Shown: positions 1 through 12,085 of the stretch, piece by piece | How positions within the stretch are numbered: the first letter of the stretch is position 1 | How the letters are laid out: each line of letters opens with the position of its first letter | Source: Epiperipatus broadwayi | Lineage: Eukaryota; Onychophora; Udeonychophora; Euonychophora; Peripatidae | Direction of reading: 5' to 3' | Assembly: GCA_028023455.1 (NCBI GenBank) | Contig: JAQFVV010012397.1 | Span: 3,864,888-3,928,887 of the forward strand | Length of the DNA: 64,000 nt | Position numbers and translations under genes: made by a program | Notes under the pieces: model-generated | Database searches by the model: none | Seen by the model: only the letters and a program-made list of their open reading frames with translations | Told to the model about the DNA's origin: nothing

Positions 1-284
1 CAATAATTAATATTGCTTTACCATTACTTGAATGCAAAATATTGTAATTGATTTATATGTATGCACATGTATGAAATATGTAGTGTTTGTTTCTATTTAA
101 CTTTAATTAATTACTTTAAGTAATTTTTTTAAAAACTAGTTTATTTAAAAGATAAAATTGACACTTGATAATATAGTTTAACAGTACCTATGCATTAGTT
201 CGCCAGTGAGATTTCACATACACATTAGTTCGGCAATAGATAGTAAGAGAAAACATTTTGTACGTGGAAAAAAATATGCAATTA

Positions 285-800
285 CATTATAACGCCAACA
301 TAAACAAAGATGTAAATAAACACCGAATTAAATACATTTACAATCTTCTAAAAACGAAAACAATTAATTCTTGAAGTGAATATTAGATAAACCAACAATT
401 TGACTAACGAATTTCTCTTGCTTGGGATATCTAATATTCACTTAAAAATTTGTAACTAAAGATCGTTCTAAAAACAAAAACAATTAATTTTTGAAGTTAA
501 TATTAGATAATAAACTAATGTTTTGACTAAACAACTTTCTCCCGATCAGAATATTATCTAATACTTAGTATTTTCATGAAGGTTTGTGATGCATATACTA
601 ACCTGTTTGATGTGCTATATTTAAACAAAGTTAATTTTTTTTAAAGACATTCAGTATTCATACTAGATGATGGAAATAGTCTAGTACAAAAGTACAACGA
701 TCTAATACTCATTTAAATATTGTTTTCGTTTTCCCGAAGATTGTGAATGTGTTTAATTCGGTCTCAATTTACATATTTAATGTGCAGGCGTTCACAGTCA
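285..800. repeat. Foldback (MITE-like) element with an internal tandem duplication
   Basis: The segment around 304-361 reappears as an imperfect reverse complement at about 720-780; both arms contain a CCGAATTAAA-type core followed by CAATCTTC and a run of alternating A and GAAAAC. Between the arms, a block of about 45 bp beginning near 346 is repeated in direct orientation near 466, giving a period of about 120 bp. Each unit also holds a small hairpin (TGAATATTAGATA against TATCTAATATTCA). No coding sequence is seen. This is probably a non-autonomous DNA element; the termini and target-site duplication could not be fixed. Confidence 0.55.
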
Positions 801-1127
801 GTCTACTATGTAAGTACTGTTTAACTCGTATTAAACATAACATTTTCACACTACTAGTATTAGCCAACAGTTTATGTAAAAGTTTTAATTATTCATAATC
901 TTTTGAACACATTTTCAATAAAATATTTTGACTTGAAAATACTTTAAAAATATTAACAATAACGATGCAAATAGATTTTAAGATAATAGTTTTAAAATTA
1001 ATATCAATAAAATTCTTCTAAATCAGTGACAGTAAGATGATTTTTATATTATACAATAATAAAAATTTAAAATATGCTTCATAATTAGAATCAGTTTTAT
1101 AAGACACAATAAATATAGTTATTTATT

Positions 1128-1229
1128 TATTTTTTTCTCATGTGTCATAGCATCAGCCGGGAAGCGAACCCGCTAACCTGGGACAACTGCTTGTAAAGCA
1201 GCCGTCGCTGATCTCTCGACCACCAATGT
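1128..1229 (-). mobile_element. tRNA-derived SINE, copy 1
   Basis: On the minus strand this is a tRNA-like unit followed by a short tail (TATGACACATGAG) and an A-run, seen here as T-rich sequence at 1128-1137. The A box reads TGGTCGAGAGA and the B box GGGTTCGCTTCC, both close to the RNA polymerase III consensus. The unit folds as a tRNA: acceptor strands pair at 1150-1156 and 1223-1229, the D stem is GTCG/CGAC, and the anticodon stem GCTGC/GCAGT closes a 7-nt loop. The long variable region and the presence of four relatives in the window argue for a SINE, not a functional tRNA gene. Confidence 0.8.
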
Positions 1230-2094
1230 TTGATTAAATATATTTATTTGCTGAACCTATCAAATACATCAGCATAGTAGTAATCAAGTATAATAAAAAA
1301 AAAGTTATAAAGTTTCTACTTTTGTTTAAAATCTTTAAGAAAACATTGATTAGTTTTCTTTTCTTTTATGGAAGGAAGATGAGATTCAACTTTTATTATT
1401 TTAAAACATAATAATTGTTGTTTACTTTGTTATTTTTAAGATAATAAGCATTTTCTAATTCACTTCCTGGATAGCAAGCATAAAATACTTTTTACTTTTA
1501 TCTGAAAAGACATTTGATTAATATACTTCAATATTTTGTTGGACAGAATAATGGACAATTAATTCATTTATTAAAATAACTTTCTGATAATTATGAATAT
1601 TTGAAATTTACGTTTGTTTCCCATATTATTATTATTTTATTCTGAAAATATATCATTTGTTTATTGAAAATAACTATGGTGAGAAAATATCATGACAAAA
1701 ATTTGTGAAGTTTAAAGTGAAGTTAATTTTTCAAAGCTTTAAGCATATAAATAAATATATTAATTATATCAAAAATGATTGTATGAATATATATGTTTAT
1801 TTATTTATCATTAATCAATTATTAGTTAAATTAACTGATGTTTATAACACCAATTAATTTAATTAATAATTGGCTAAAGATAAATAAATAAAAAATTATG
1901 TAGCACACATTTATACAGGTTTTTTTTTCTGCCTTATAAATCTTGTATTATTGTTATAATAGATTATAGTTAATTTTATATAAAAGAGATAGATGTTGCT
2001 ATGTACACAATGTAGATTGTAATTGTAAAATAGTTTAAATACATTGAAAAGGGCAATAATTACTATTTGCTGAAAAGAGCTTTTGATGTGTATG
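1230..2094. other. AT-rich DNA, nothing recognised
   Basis: Simple AT-rich sequence with short direct and inverted ATTAATTA motifs near 1800-1870. No coding, repeat or RNA signal that I can support. Confidence 0.5.
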
Positions 2095-2124
2095 GTTGTT
2101 GTTATTATTATTATTATTATTATT
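2095..2124. repeat. (TTA)n microsatellite
   Basis: Short run of TTG/TTA triplets, then TTA repeated, at the left edge of a partial copy of the neighbouring foldback. Confidence 0.85.
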
Positions 2125-2222
2125 AAATATATTAAATTTATTAAGTGATAGCAGATGATCTAATAATAACAGAAGTGCCTTAAAATTCTTATATGACAGC
2201 CAATCAGATGTAATAATGATTG
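2123..2222. repeat. Partial direct copy of the 2466-2669 foldback
   Basis: The sequence from AAATATATTAAATTTATTAAG through the AGCCAATCAGATG core matches the left arm of the element at 2466-2583 in the same orientation, with an internal gap where the AAAGGCTAAAACC part is missing. The two copies lie about 340 bp apart. Confidence 0.7.
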
Positions 2223-2465
2223 CACATGCAACTCTCAATTCAAGAACACAAGCCAGAACTACAAGAAAAAGATGGAATCCACCTTCTTCTCTACTTAAAT
2301 TTATATATAAATAAATCAGACTCAAGAATTCTGAACTAAGAGCATGAAGCTTAAAGCATCTTCACATTTAATTCACTAAATATTATATATAAATAAACAA
2401 TATAACCTCTTTAGATTTACAATGAAGCAATTTTCAAATCTAATAAAATTATAGTAACAAATGTA

Positions 2466-2669
2466 AATATATTAAATTTATTAAGCACTAGCAGATGATT
2501 TAATAATAATATGAAAGGCTAAAACCTTCGACAGAAGCACCTTAAAATGCTTATGTGACAGCCAATCAGATGTAATAATGACTGAGTTCCACATATAGTC
2601 ATTATTACATCTGATTGGCTGTCACATAAGCATTTTAAGGTGCTTCTGTCAAAGGTTTTAGCCTTTCAT
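2466..2669. repeat. Near-perfect foldback, 73-bp arms
   Basis: The arm 2511-2583 is the reverse complement of 2597-2669 with a single visible mismatch (CTTCGACAG against CTTTGACAG); the centre is at about 2590 with a loop of roughly a dozen bases. The left shoulder 2466-2510 is shared with the partial copy upstream but has no counterpart to the right of the palindrome. It looks like a MITE or a hairpin-type inversion-duplication; there is no coding content. Confidence 0.8.
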
Positions 2670-3214
2670 GTTCTTCTTCTTCTGTTATATAAATATATTT
2701 CATGTGCTATTATAGTGTACATAACTATACTCAGCTAACACTTGACCTTTATATATAAAAACAACATAGTGATAATCATCAATTAAAATCCATTAATTTG
2801 ATTTGCAACTAAATATTTGCTATAATGATCATAAAACATTTAGATTTTTTTAAAAAAATCCACCATTTTTAAAATGACAGCCATTTTGTAAGATTGATGA
2901 TACCATAGAATAGTGATTTTATATCAGTCTCTCTCCCCAAATGGTGACATTCATGCTATTACAGTATACAACATTTTAATTATAAAATTAAATTATGATT
3001 TTATGTACAGTGCTTCATTTAATTTTTTTCCAAAGTCCTTGCAAATAAATCAATACATTCTTTAATGACATATCCAAAGAAAAAAATAAGTAAAAAAGTG
3101 CCTTGTTAATCAAAAACCTTATTTGATAATGTACTACAGCTAAGTGTATCAATATTATATTTAATTAAATAGAAAGAATTTTTAAAATATATACACTAGC
3201 TTAAAACTGTATAT
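2670..3214. other. AT-rich DNA, nothing recognised
   Basis: No ORF of note and no convincing repeat. Confidence 0.5.
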
Positions 3215-4125
3215 TCACTCATTTTTATGAATTAAAATTCTTATTAACAATATTTTGTGGAAAAAATTATAATCATTGTAATTGTAAAATTTAGTTATAA
3301 CTACAAGTTATTTTAAGAGAAAAAATATTTTGTGCATTATGAAATTAATAATCAATTTTACATGATCGAGCTTACCAAATATAAGAATAAAATGGCATTA
3401 ATTTGTATAGTATTTGCTTAATTTTAAGTCATAATATTTTAATTTAGTGAAGGTTTACCAAAACCCAAAATGTCACCAATATGAAAAGAAAAGATATAGT
3501 GTTAAAAAATACAAATTTTATTCAGAATAAAACTAAAAATACATTTTAGTCCTATAGCATACTATTAATAATTAGTTTTAAATTTTATACTACTTTTAAA
3601 ATATTCAGTCAACTAATTTTGAATTAAAACTTTTCAATCAAATTAAAACTTATAGCATTGTAAATGTAAAGCATTTTCAGTAAAAAAAAAAGGAAAGAAG
3701 AAAATGATTTCATGAATTATATAACTAATAATCAACTTTACATAATCAAATTTATTAAATATAAATTAAAAAATATTTACTTGCTAGATTTTAAATCATA
3801 ATCTCTTAATTTGTCTCAAACTAAGACAATGGTGATCATATCACAATTTAAAAAAATTATAGTTCTGAAAAAAAATTTTTTTATTCAACATAAAATTAAA
3901 AATAAATTTTGGTCATATATTATTTATAATTAATTTTAAATTGGGAACTGTATATGTATGAGCTAAAATATGCAGACAAGCAATTTTAAATTAAAATCTT
4001 TGTGAACACTAATTTAGTCAAATCAAAATTGCAATTCTTATAAACTAATTTTTGGTAAAAAAAAGAAGAGGAAGATGATTTTATGAATTATGTATTTAAT
4101 AATAAATTTTGTATGATGAAAATGC
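3215..4125. repeat. Diverged tandem repeat, period about 375 bp
   Basis: Landmarks recur in the same order: an ATGAATTAT-like block followed by TAATAATCAA..TTTACAT at about 3338, 3713 and 4085; a TTGCTAGATTTTAA/TTGCTTAATTTTAAG block at about 3415 and 3780; an ATAAAACTAAAAATA block at about 3525 and 3885; and an A-rich block ending in AAGAAGA at about 3690 and 4060. Spacing is about 375 bp. Roughly two and a half units are present, with a partial one first. Units are diverged, so this is an old satellite-like array fragment. No coding content. Confidence 0.6.
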
Positions 4126-4385
4126 AATACAAATAAATTGAAGAAATTTTATGCTTTTAATTTTTATTTAAATTATTTGTATTTCTATCATTACAATGTA
4201 CTATATTATTCTAAAAATTGCTAGATTATTTGAAGAAAATAGCTACTGTGTGTAATAAAATATATTTTTTGCCATAAAAAAGTTCACAGTTAGTATATTT
4301 GTATATAAAGTGCTACTTATTTAGATCTGCATAGTACATACTGTATAAAGGCTTAAACATTGATTATAATATGTAAACACAGATG

Positions 4386-4388
<3 letters not shown>

Positions 4389-4421
<33 letters not shown>
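4389..4421. repeat. (TA)n microsatellite
   Basis: Uninterrupted TA dinucleotides over about 33 bases. Confidence 0.95.
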
Positions 4422-4424
<3 letters not shown>

Positions 4425-5718
4425 AATAATATGTCAACATTTTTACTTTTTTTTTGAAGTTAATTGTTGATTAGGTTTTGATAATGTTACAGCTCTATAA
4501 TAAATAACAAGTCTTTATAATCACAACAGTACAGTTAAGTGAGATATTATTAAACATTATTTTTTTAATTCTAAATTATTTTCCATAAATAATATAATAC
4601 TATGAATTTAAAAAAAAATGAAACTTCAGTACGGGTTTATTTTCAAAGCAATGATTAACAATTTTATGGAAGAATGCAAAAATTGTTATTTTTAAATTAT
4701 CAACTATGAGTTTACTCTCCCTTTTATGATCTATTTTTGTGTACTTTTGCATAATAAAATCCCCCTTTTTTCTAGAAATATTTACATTTTTTAAATAAAA
4801 TGTTTACAGCTACATACACTTTCAATTAGAATCATAACAACAATTAACATCACATCATTTGTTTAACCTATGGCTTAAAGAATCATTACAACCTTTAACA
4901 TGTACTAATTTTAACAGCAAATGAAACGTTTTGTCAACATTTTGGATAATGATGCTGATAAGAAATTGATGATGACAACATGGAGGAGTTTTTGCAATCA
5001 CACACTTAATGCAACTTGATAAAAAAAGAAAACAAGCTGGACAACAAAAACTAAAGGAACTTATTACATATCATGAGGCCATGATCAACACTTTCAAATA
5101 AGTTGAGCCCAAACTAGAATGTTTTATCAAATCAAAAAATGCCATAAGTTGACAAATAAAACTTTATAATATGTTGAACAAAAATAAAATCAAAGAAGCA
5201 AATCAAACATTCATTCTAAACCTTTTCTCCAGATATTCTCAGCCACGAATACCTGATGTACCTTTTTCAAAAAACAACATCATCAAAGAATTTAAAAAAC
5301 AATGATAGATCTTTAGAACTGGCAACTGAAGAATCAAAAAACTGAATGATGATGAGTGCTGAATGAATAGCTTATAAAAGAGAACACCTAAGCTACTTTT
5401 CCTTTTTATATCTACTTAAGTTACATTATCTTACCCACATACATATTTTAAGTGCATACTTGTGCAATACACACATAACACAGTTTACAAACACATATAT
5501 AGTGTACCTTAGGCTTTCTTAATACAATAGTCACAATTTATAATATAATTTTTATTCACAGAAATAACCTAAATTTTTTCTCATAGAAAACCATTATAAT
5601 TCTTTGCTTTTTATATGATCTTCTTGCTTTACAATGAATTTTGAGAAACCACTTGTCTTTACTAAGCAAGGTAAACATGTATTTAATATTCAAAGCAATT
5701 TAAAAATTTCAATATATT
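4422..5718. other. AT-rich DNA; 4900-5350 slightly more complex
   Basis: The part at about 4900-5350 has less simple sequence than its surroundings and could be a decayed coding remnant, but every frame is broken by stops and I recognise no family. The rest is plain AT-rich DNA. Confidence 0.4.
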
Positions 5719-6239
5719 AATTATAATAATATCTGTAGCTTAGTCCACTGCACACGTGCTTTACAGATCGAATGCTAATTATAATAAATACTCTCCTTTC
5801 CAAACACAAGATGAAATCTTTTTAAAAGATAGAATGTATCCAATCTATCCTTTTCACCTAAACTATATGTATAGGAAAATTTGAAGCATTTGGAACTGAG
5901 AGTGTGAAAATTTAATTAATCACTTTAAATTGTCAATGACCCTTGTATTTACATATCTTTAAGTTTTCATTTGATAATGATGTATCATAAATTGTAAAAA
6001 TTTCACAAGCATTATTGACAAAAATCATAAGTAATTTAAAGTGATTAATTAAATTTTCATGCTCTCAGTTCCAAATGCTTCAGATTTGCCTATACATATA
6101 GTTTAGATAAAAAGTATAGAGTGGATCCATTCTATCTTTTAAAAAGACTTTATCTTGTGTTTGGAAAGGAGAATTTCATTATAATTAGCTTTCAATCTAT
6201 AAAGCGCATGTGCAGCAGAGTAAGCTAGTTATTATAATT
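5719..6239. repeat. Foldback element of about 520 bp
   Basis: Long imperfect inverted repeat centred near 5979. Outer left AATTATAATA..GTAGCTTAGTCCACTGCACACG matches, reversed, the right end CGCATGTGCAGCAGAGTAAGCTAG..TATAATT. Further matching blocks include the CTCCTTTCCAAACACAAGAT block, the AACTATATGTATAGG block and the TTGAAGCATTTGGAACTGAGAG block. Arms are about 220 bp and noticeably diverged. No ORF. Probably an old non-autonomous DNA transposon. Confidence 0.8.
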
Positions 6240-6252
6240 TATAAAAATATCA

Positions 6253-6332
6253 CATGCTATATAAATTAAATATTTACATATATTAATTAATTCATGCTAT
6301 ATAAATTAAATATTTACATATATCAATTAATA
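6253..6332. repeat. Two tandem copies of a 40-bp unit
   Basis: CATGCTATATAAATT begins at 6253 and again at 6293, and the following bases to ATATATTAATT or ATATATCAATT also match, giving two adjacent 40-bp units directly after the foldback. Confidence 0.8.
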
Positions 6333-8285
6333 AAGGAATCTTTTCTTTTCAACATCACTTTTGTAGACTACATTTAATTTTAGTTTTATTGAATTATTAT
6401 TATTACTTGTAATATTATTTCAGATTAGAAAATATATTGATAACATTTTTATTATTCAAAATAAATAGGGCTTTAGCAGAACTGAAATTATTTTTTCTTT
6501 AGTTTTCTGATATTTCTTAAACAAAATGCACCTTTAGTATATGAAGATAAAATAACAGATTTTGTTAAACTGACATTTTAAATTTTGAATATAACTTATC
6601 TTGAATCAATAATTACGATAAATGGGATTTATTAATATTAATGCTATGACCAGAAAGGATTATATTACAAAAATGAAATTGTGTTTTACATCATCTTTGA
6701 TGCTTTTATTTTAAAAGGGTTTCTAAATTCCCAAGAACTTTGGAATATTTTTCAAGTATCAATATTTTATTGGAATACATTTTAAATCATCACAACCGTT
6801 GGAGGATTATTTAATGCACTTTCTCACAATTGCTTCTTTCTTAGTTAGTTATATATTCTTCTGCTTCTTTTTATTATTAATGTAATAACATTTTCTCAGA
6901 TATTACTATACTCATGTCCAGATAATATTTTTATTTAATATTATTATTGGTGGTATTGAATGGGATTAAATGTGATTTACCGCAAGTTTAGATTGTATAA
7001 TCTTTTAAAATTTTGCTATATTGCAATTATTATGTGTTTGATGAATTTTTAAGTTTCAACCTCAAAGTTAAATGGAGTTAATTATTTGTATATAGTTGAT
7101 TAGATTTGTAAGGAATATTTTATAGATCATTCTTATATGTTAGTATTAACAAAGCACATGTGCATTAGGTTATTGGCTTATTGGTATTATTGTTATATAA
7201 TATATAACAAGGCATCCTAATGATCTAATTATATTTTGTTAGTGGAGTAGCATTTCTAATGGTTAAACCTGAAAATGAATCCAGTAAAGGATCTTGAGGC
7301 AAAATAAAGAAGTCCAATGTGGAAATTATCATTTAGGTATGCTAAGCAATGATTGCACTTTTTTCGTTTAAAAGAGTGAGAACTTTTCCAGCATTACTAA
7401 GTGAGATTGATTAATAATTGATTAATTATAAAAGCAAACAAATTAAAGACCAGATAGAGCATTTATAATTAATCATTATGATAATGATTATTATCCTCCA
7501 GTAGTTGAATTGACGATTATTTTTTTGAAATAATAAACAACCTATTCCTGTTTAATGTTAGTGTCCTACAATATTGTCTGGTGATACACTTTTTACATCT
7601 CAAAGTCAAATTAGATTTAGAAAACAAATATTAAAATTTATTAGATATTTTATATAATTTTCTTATTGTTATTATTTGTTTTTATTATTTATTTCATATT
7701 ATGCAATAACACAGTAGACAATTTTGTAATACTTCTCTTTTGTTGTTTTAAAGAACACCTCTGCATATATATGATATAAAGGTCATATTTGAAACATTAG
7801 ATTATACATAAAATTTATTTGGATTAAATGCATCATTATTATATTGGTACTATCTGAAATACAAAGTTATGGAGTAAGATAATGTGCATAAAAATCCCTT
7901 TTACATTACGGTATCCTAAAAATGCATAAACACGTTATACATTTATGCATTTATTTTCTTATTTTATATAACCCTAAGGTAAATCATTAATCTATTTTAT
8001 ATTTAAAATTGCTAACATTAATTTTAAAACACAGATTAAGTTATGTTTTCTGACTAGTTCGTATAGTAATAAACAGAATATTTGCAAAATATTTCCATCA
8101 AAATATATAAGATTAAGAGTACACTGAATAATTCAGAGAAATTTATTTCTTATTTTATTAAATTAGAATCTATTATTAAAGTATAGAATAGTTTTAGCTT
8201 ATGTGAAAATATATCTTTTGTATGTATTGCAAATTGTAAGTCAAGTTAGGGATAGACATACTTCTTCCACATTATTAACACAACT
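6333..8285. other. AT-rich DNA, nothing recognised
   Basis: About 2 kb without a supportable ORF, repeat or RNA gene. Confidence 0.5.
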
Positions 8286-8341
8286 GAGATCACAACATCT
8301 CAACTGACTTTGTTGTGCAGGTTGAGATCAACTTTTTTACA

Positions 8342-8383
<42 letters not shown>

Positions 8384-8392
8384 TGTACACAA

Positions 8393-8440
<48 letters not shown>
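8286..8440. repeat. Hairpin and compound (TA)n-(CA)n-(TA)n microsatellite
   Basis: A short inverted pair (CATCTCAAC with GTTGAGATC, about 8298-8330) precedes TA dinucleotides at about 8345-8380, which are framed by ACAGTG on the left and CACTGT on the right. CA dinucleotides (about 8389-8404) and TA dinucleotides to about 8438 follow. Confidence 0.8.
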
Positions 8441-8441
<1 letters not shown>

Positions 8442-11364
8442 GCCATTACAATTTAGTCACTAGATAAATTTATAGTAATGTGCATGTAGAAAAGGTAAAC
8501 CAAAAATCATCATCACAATTTTATATAACCATAAAAGAAGCTGTAGGGCATCCAAGTTCAAACCCTACCAGATCAAAATCTTAAACACTTTAGACAGAGA
8601 GTGGGTCAACAATTATATGCTTTATTTGTTTGTGTGTTGATAGAAAGGTAATACACACATTTAAACTATTTAATATTTAGTTTTTCTGTTAAAAAGCAAA
8701 GTTATAATGCATACATATAGGCAGTGTATGTGTAAGCTATTTAATTGTTTTATATTTCAAATATTCAACATTTTAACTTTCTTTAAAACTAACCTATGCT
8801 TGATCAATTCTAATATCTTATTCTATGCTTCTATTTTGCTTTTCTTTAATTATAAGTGGGATTTAAAAGTTACAGATTTAATTAAATAATTGGGTTATAA
8901 TTACTAAGCTAGCAATTATATTATTTAATGTTAGTTTATGAATGATTTGAAAGAATGAAGGATGTGTGTACATTACATACAGAAATTTACATTTCCTAAA
9001 TATTGAAAGAAAAGGAAGGATTAAATCTGTCAAATTATTATTTTTTGTACAATTTTTTGTTAAAAGAGGAAATCTGTTTAATCAGATATCGATCTTTGTA
9101 GCAATTTTTTTTTTGTAAATAATTGTTTGTCACTTTGGGAGCTTAATTTGGGTGGGAACTCTAATTTTGAAATTGTCTTATCTCAAGATCTAAAGAAGGA
9201 AGCTCAAAGATTTGAAATGTTACCTGGATATTAAAAAAAGAAAAAAGAAAAGAAAGGAAATAAGGATTGAATCTATTTTTTTTTAAACAAAAGTGTCTGG
9301 AAAAAGGATTAAACTTTTCAGTTGAAAAATAATTTAGTTGAAAATAAATTAGAGATCTAATTAAAACAAATTTGTCCAAAAATAGCAAGTGACGCTATCT
9401 CTGATTGGTTAAGTTAGCTAAAAATTGGATATAAAAAGTGTCTGGAATTATTATTTTTTTTTTTATGATTCAGATTATTAAACTATCAAATTGAATGTTG
9501 AAAATAGAAGAAATGTCTGGCTAGAAAAATTATATGTATGTCCCATTTTTTCCGGACCATCTGGGGGAAGCTTCACATCACATAGGAAAGAAAAGATGTT
9601 GTGTCTAAAATAATATCCTACACCTTTCAACTGACCAGAGAAATAAGATGTTTTTAATAGAAGGAAGAAAGCATTCACCTGCATTCAAAGAAGATGAATT
9701 AATCTACTGATAAATATTAATCATCAAGTCCAATTAATTGTTCCAACAACTGATTTTAAACTCAAGAAAATTTATAAATGTGAAAACAACCGCTGTATTT
9801 CATCCACTAAGAATCATGCTTGACAGGAAGAGAAGAAAAATTAATATAATGATTTCCAAATTGTCCACTAAAGCAAATAACCTCAATAGAGTCATCATCA
9901 TCAAATAGTTATACACCTCAAGAAAGAGATTGTTCCCACGTAAAACGGAAATGGTAGCTGCAGAAATATAGACATTATACAAGACAAGTTTGAACCCTTG
10001 GAAATTCACCACAAACAAAAGATCGGTAATATGACTTTTATATCTATTTTCTTTATGATATCAGTCTTAATAAACATTTTAGCAATAAAGTGGTATATTT
10101 TATTTAAAGAACTTTTAAAGACTATTCAGATCGATTAAAAACAAGAATGTCTTACTAATAATAACTTTGAGCTTCATAAATGATCTTGAATGTATGAAAA
10201 TTATTTGTTTATTAATTTTACAGTTATGAAAAATATTAATGTGTAAAACAATTTTTTTTATGGTATTATGATTTTAGTTTTAACTAATATATTATTATTA
10301 TTTTGGTTTTAAATAATATTTTGTTATTATGGGATAAAACATGCACATACATAATGATATTTTTATATGTGTATAATTGCGAGTGAATGTGAAATAATGA
10401 GTAGTATTAGAATATTAGATTAGTTTGTTTCAAGTTAAGTATAGCATTTCAGAGGTAGAAGGGAGGGGGAGATAATGATTTAAAACTCTTTTCTAAAACT
10501 TGCTCTTTCAATTCTACTAACATTTTTTTTTTACATTCTATTTACATGTTAGATTTTTAAAGTATGTGTGCTAATGAGCAGATAATATTTTTTTTTCTTG
10601 AAATACTTTTCTCATGGAGTGAAAATCATGGTCAATGTGACGTCCAACTTAATACAAAATACATTTGAAGGGAAAGGGGGAAGAACTTAAAATTAATCTG
10701 AGGATTGTTATATAATCAATTATTATTATTATTATTATTCATGTCAATTTTCATATTTATCTAGAAATTTTTATGTATATGTTAGAAATGCAGTAATAAA
10801 TATTAGTTTGTTTTATTAAACGAGGCATATATATTTCATTAAGTGTAGTCTTTGTTAAGTGTGATTATTCATCATCATCAATGGTTGAATATTAGTTATT
10901 TAAGATATAAGTAAATATGCTAAAATTAAGCAATAATTATGAATTTCTTTGTAAAAATTAGTTTTATGTTTAGGCTTAGTTCTAGAGCTGTAGTTGAAAC
11001 CCTTGTCATTATCGTTATTATTATCATCATCGTCATCAACGTTTTAATTAATGAGCTGTTTAACTGTTTAAAGGCTATAAATAAATAGTGATTTTATAAT
11101 ATTTAGTGATCTCTTAGTATTATTATCACCACATCCCGTCATCTATTTCATGCAAGGATGAGTGAATTGCCATCCTAAATTAGTTATATATATAATCTGA
11201 GCTAGTAAACTTATAAAAATATTGAAACACATTTGTTATGTTAAGATCTGAGAAATGATTTATGTCTAGTATACTCCACTTTGGTTTATAGATGTTTTAC
11301 TTTTACCTAAATATTAGTGCATATAGTGATATGGCTCAAAAAGCAAAATCTCCCATTTTATTAG
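8441..11364. other. AT-rich DNA with no supported gene
   Basis: Three short minus-strand open frames lie end to end between 10018 and 9161; the middle one (9684-9478) is a little less AT-rich and contains KLPPDGPEKMGHTYNF. I recognise no family and see no convincing splice chain. The stretch at about 8550-8575 holds a single B-box-like TTCAAACCC. Otherwise plain. Confidence 0.4.
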
Positions 11365-11465
11365 AAATAAAGTACCAAGAAGGGATTCAAACCCGGTACA
11401 TGTGAAAGGTTATCAGATATAACCGTGTCTAGATTCAGATAATCTAGTGGCGCCCTGCTAGGCAA
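11365..11465 (-). mobile_element. Possible second-type tRNA-derived SINE
   Basis: On the minus strand the sequence has a good B box (CGGGTTTGAATCCC, about 11377-11395) about 65 bp downstream of an A-box-like CTAGCAGGGCG near 11460. The spacing is longer than in a tRNA and the A box is weak, so this is only a candidate SINE or SINE fragment. It is not related in detail to the main SINE family in this window. Confidence 0.3.
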
Positions 11466-11799
11466 TATTCACTTAGTATTTTTTTAAACATGCACTTAAC
11501 ATCAAACCAAGAAATGAAAGTGGATAGGATCTACTGCCTGTATACCTGAGATATTTTATTGAATTACTAGTGTACTCACTTCACGTGATTTCCATATGCC
11601 TGAGTTATAATTTTGTTAGTAATAATTTGCTTATAATTCTTGATATTTGGACTCCTTTGCTCAGGTATGGTAATATCTTTTGAACGATCATTTAATTAGG
11701 TTACAATATATATATATATATAAGTTTTACTTCAGACTATTTAAAGAAGTATAGATAGATGCATGATGGAGTAACAAGAAGAGATTGAAAACACAATAT

Positions 11800-12085
11800 A
11801 TGGGTAAGAGAACAAACAGGTGTTAATGACCTCATTGAAATAATTAAAAGACTGAAGTAGAGTTGGAATAGACTTATTGCTAGAAGAGATGATAATAGAT
11901 GAACAATTGAAATCTTAAACTGAATTCCAAAAGATTGTAAAAGATCCAGAAAGAGACCACATGTGAGAAAGATGGATGAAATAAGAAAGTGTGCAGGGGT
12001 GATGTGGAGAAGCTAAAGATCAGAGAAGATGAATTGAACTTGGAGAGACCTTCATCCTGCAGTGGATTGATAATGGTTGATGATG
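11800..12085 (+). mobile_element. LINE 3' end fossil (C-terminus of ORF2)
   Basis: Conceptual translation gives REQTG, then ARRDDNR, IEIL, IPKDCKRSRKRPHVR, MDEIRKCAGVMWRS and a final GETFILQW-like tail, interrupted by several stops and shifts. The order (REQTG, W-x-H-I-x-R-like segment, IL-x-W-x-P-R, KR-x-x-GRP-like, RW-x-DEI, GVMWR) is that seen at the very C-terminus of RTE/jockey-like non-LTR retrotransposons. The same family is found reversed at 47985-48245. It is a 5'-truncated dead copy. Confidence 0.65.

Noticed and set aside
1150-1229. Functional tRNA gene
   Set aside because: Good boxes and fold, but four other dispersed copies share the same tail and A-run, and three have target duplications; this is a SINE.
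2035-2325. 96-codon minus-strand ORF with a poly-Asn run
   Set aside because: Runs through the (TTA)n microsatellite and the one-armed repeat; not a gene.
9161-10018. Three consecutive minus-strand ORFs as one decayed gene
   Set aside because: No recognised motif, no consistent splice sites and composition close to background; frames may be chance.
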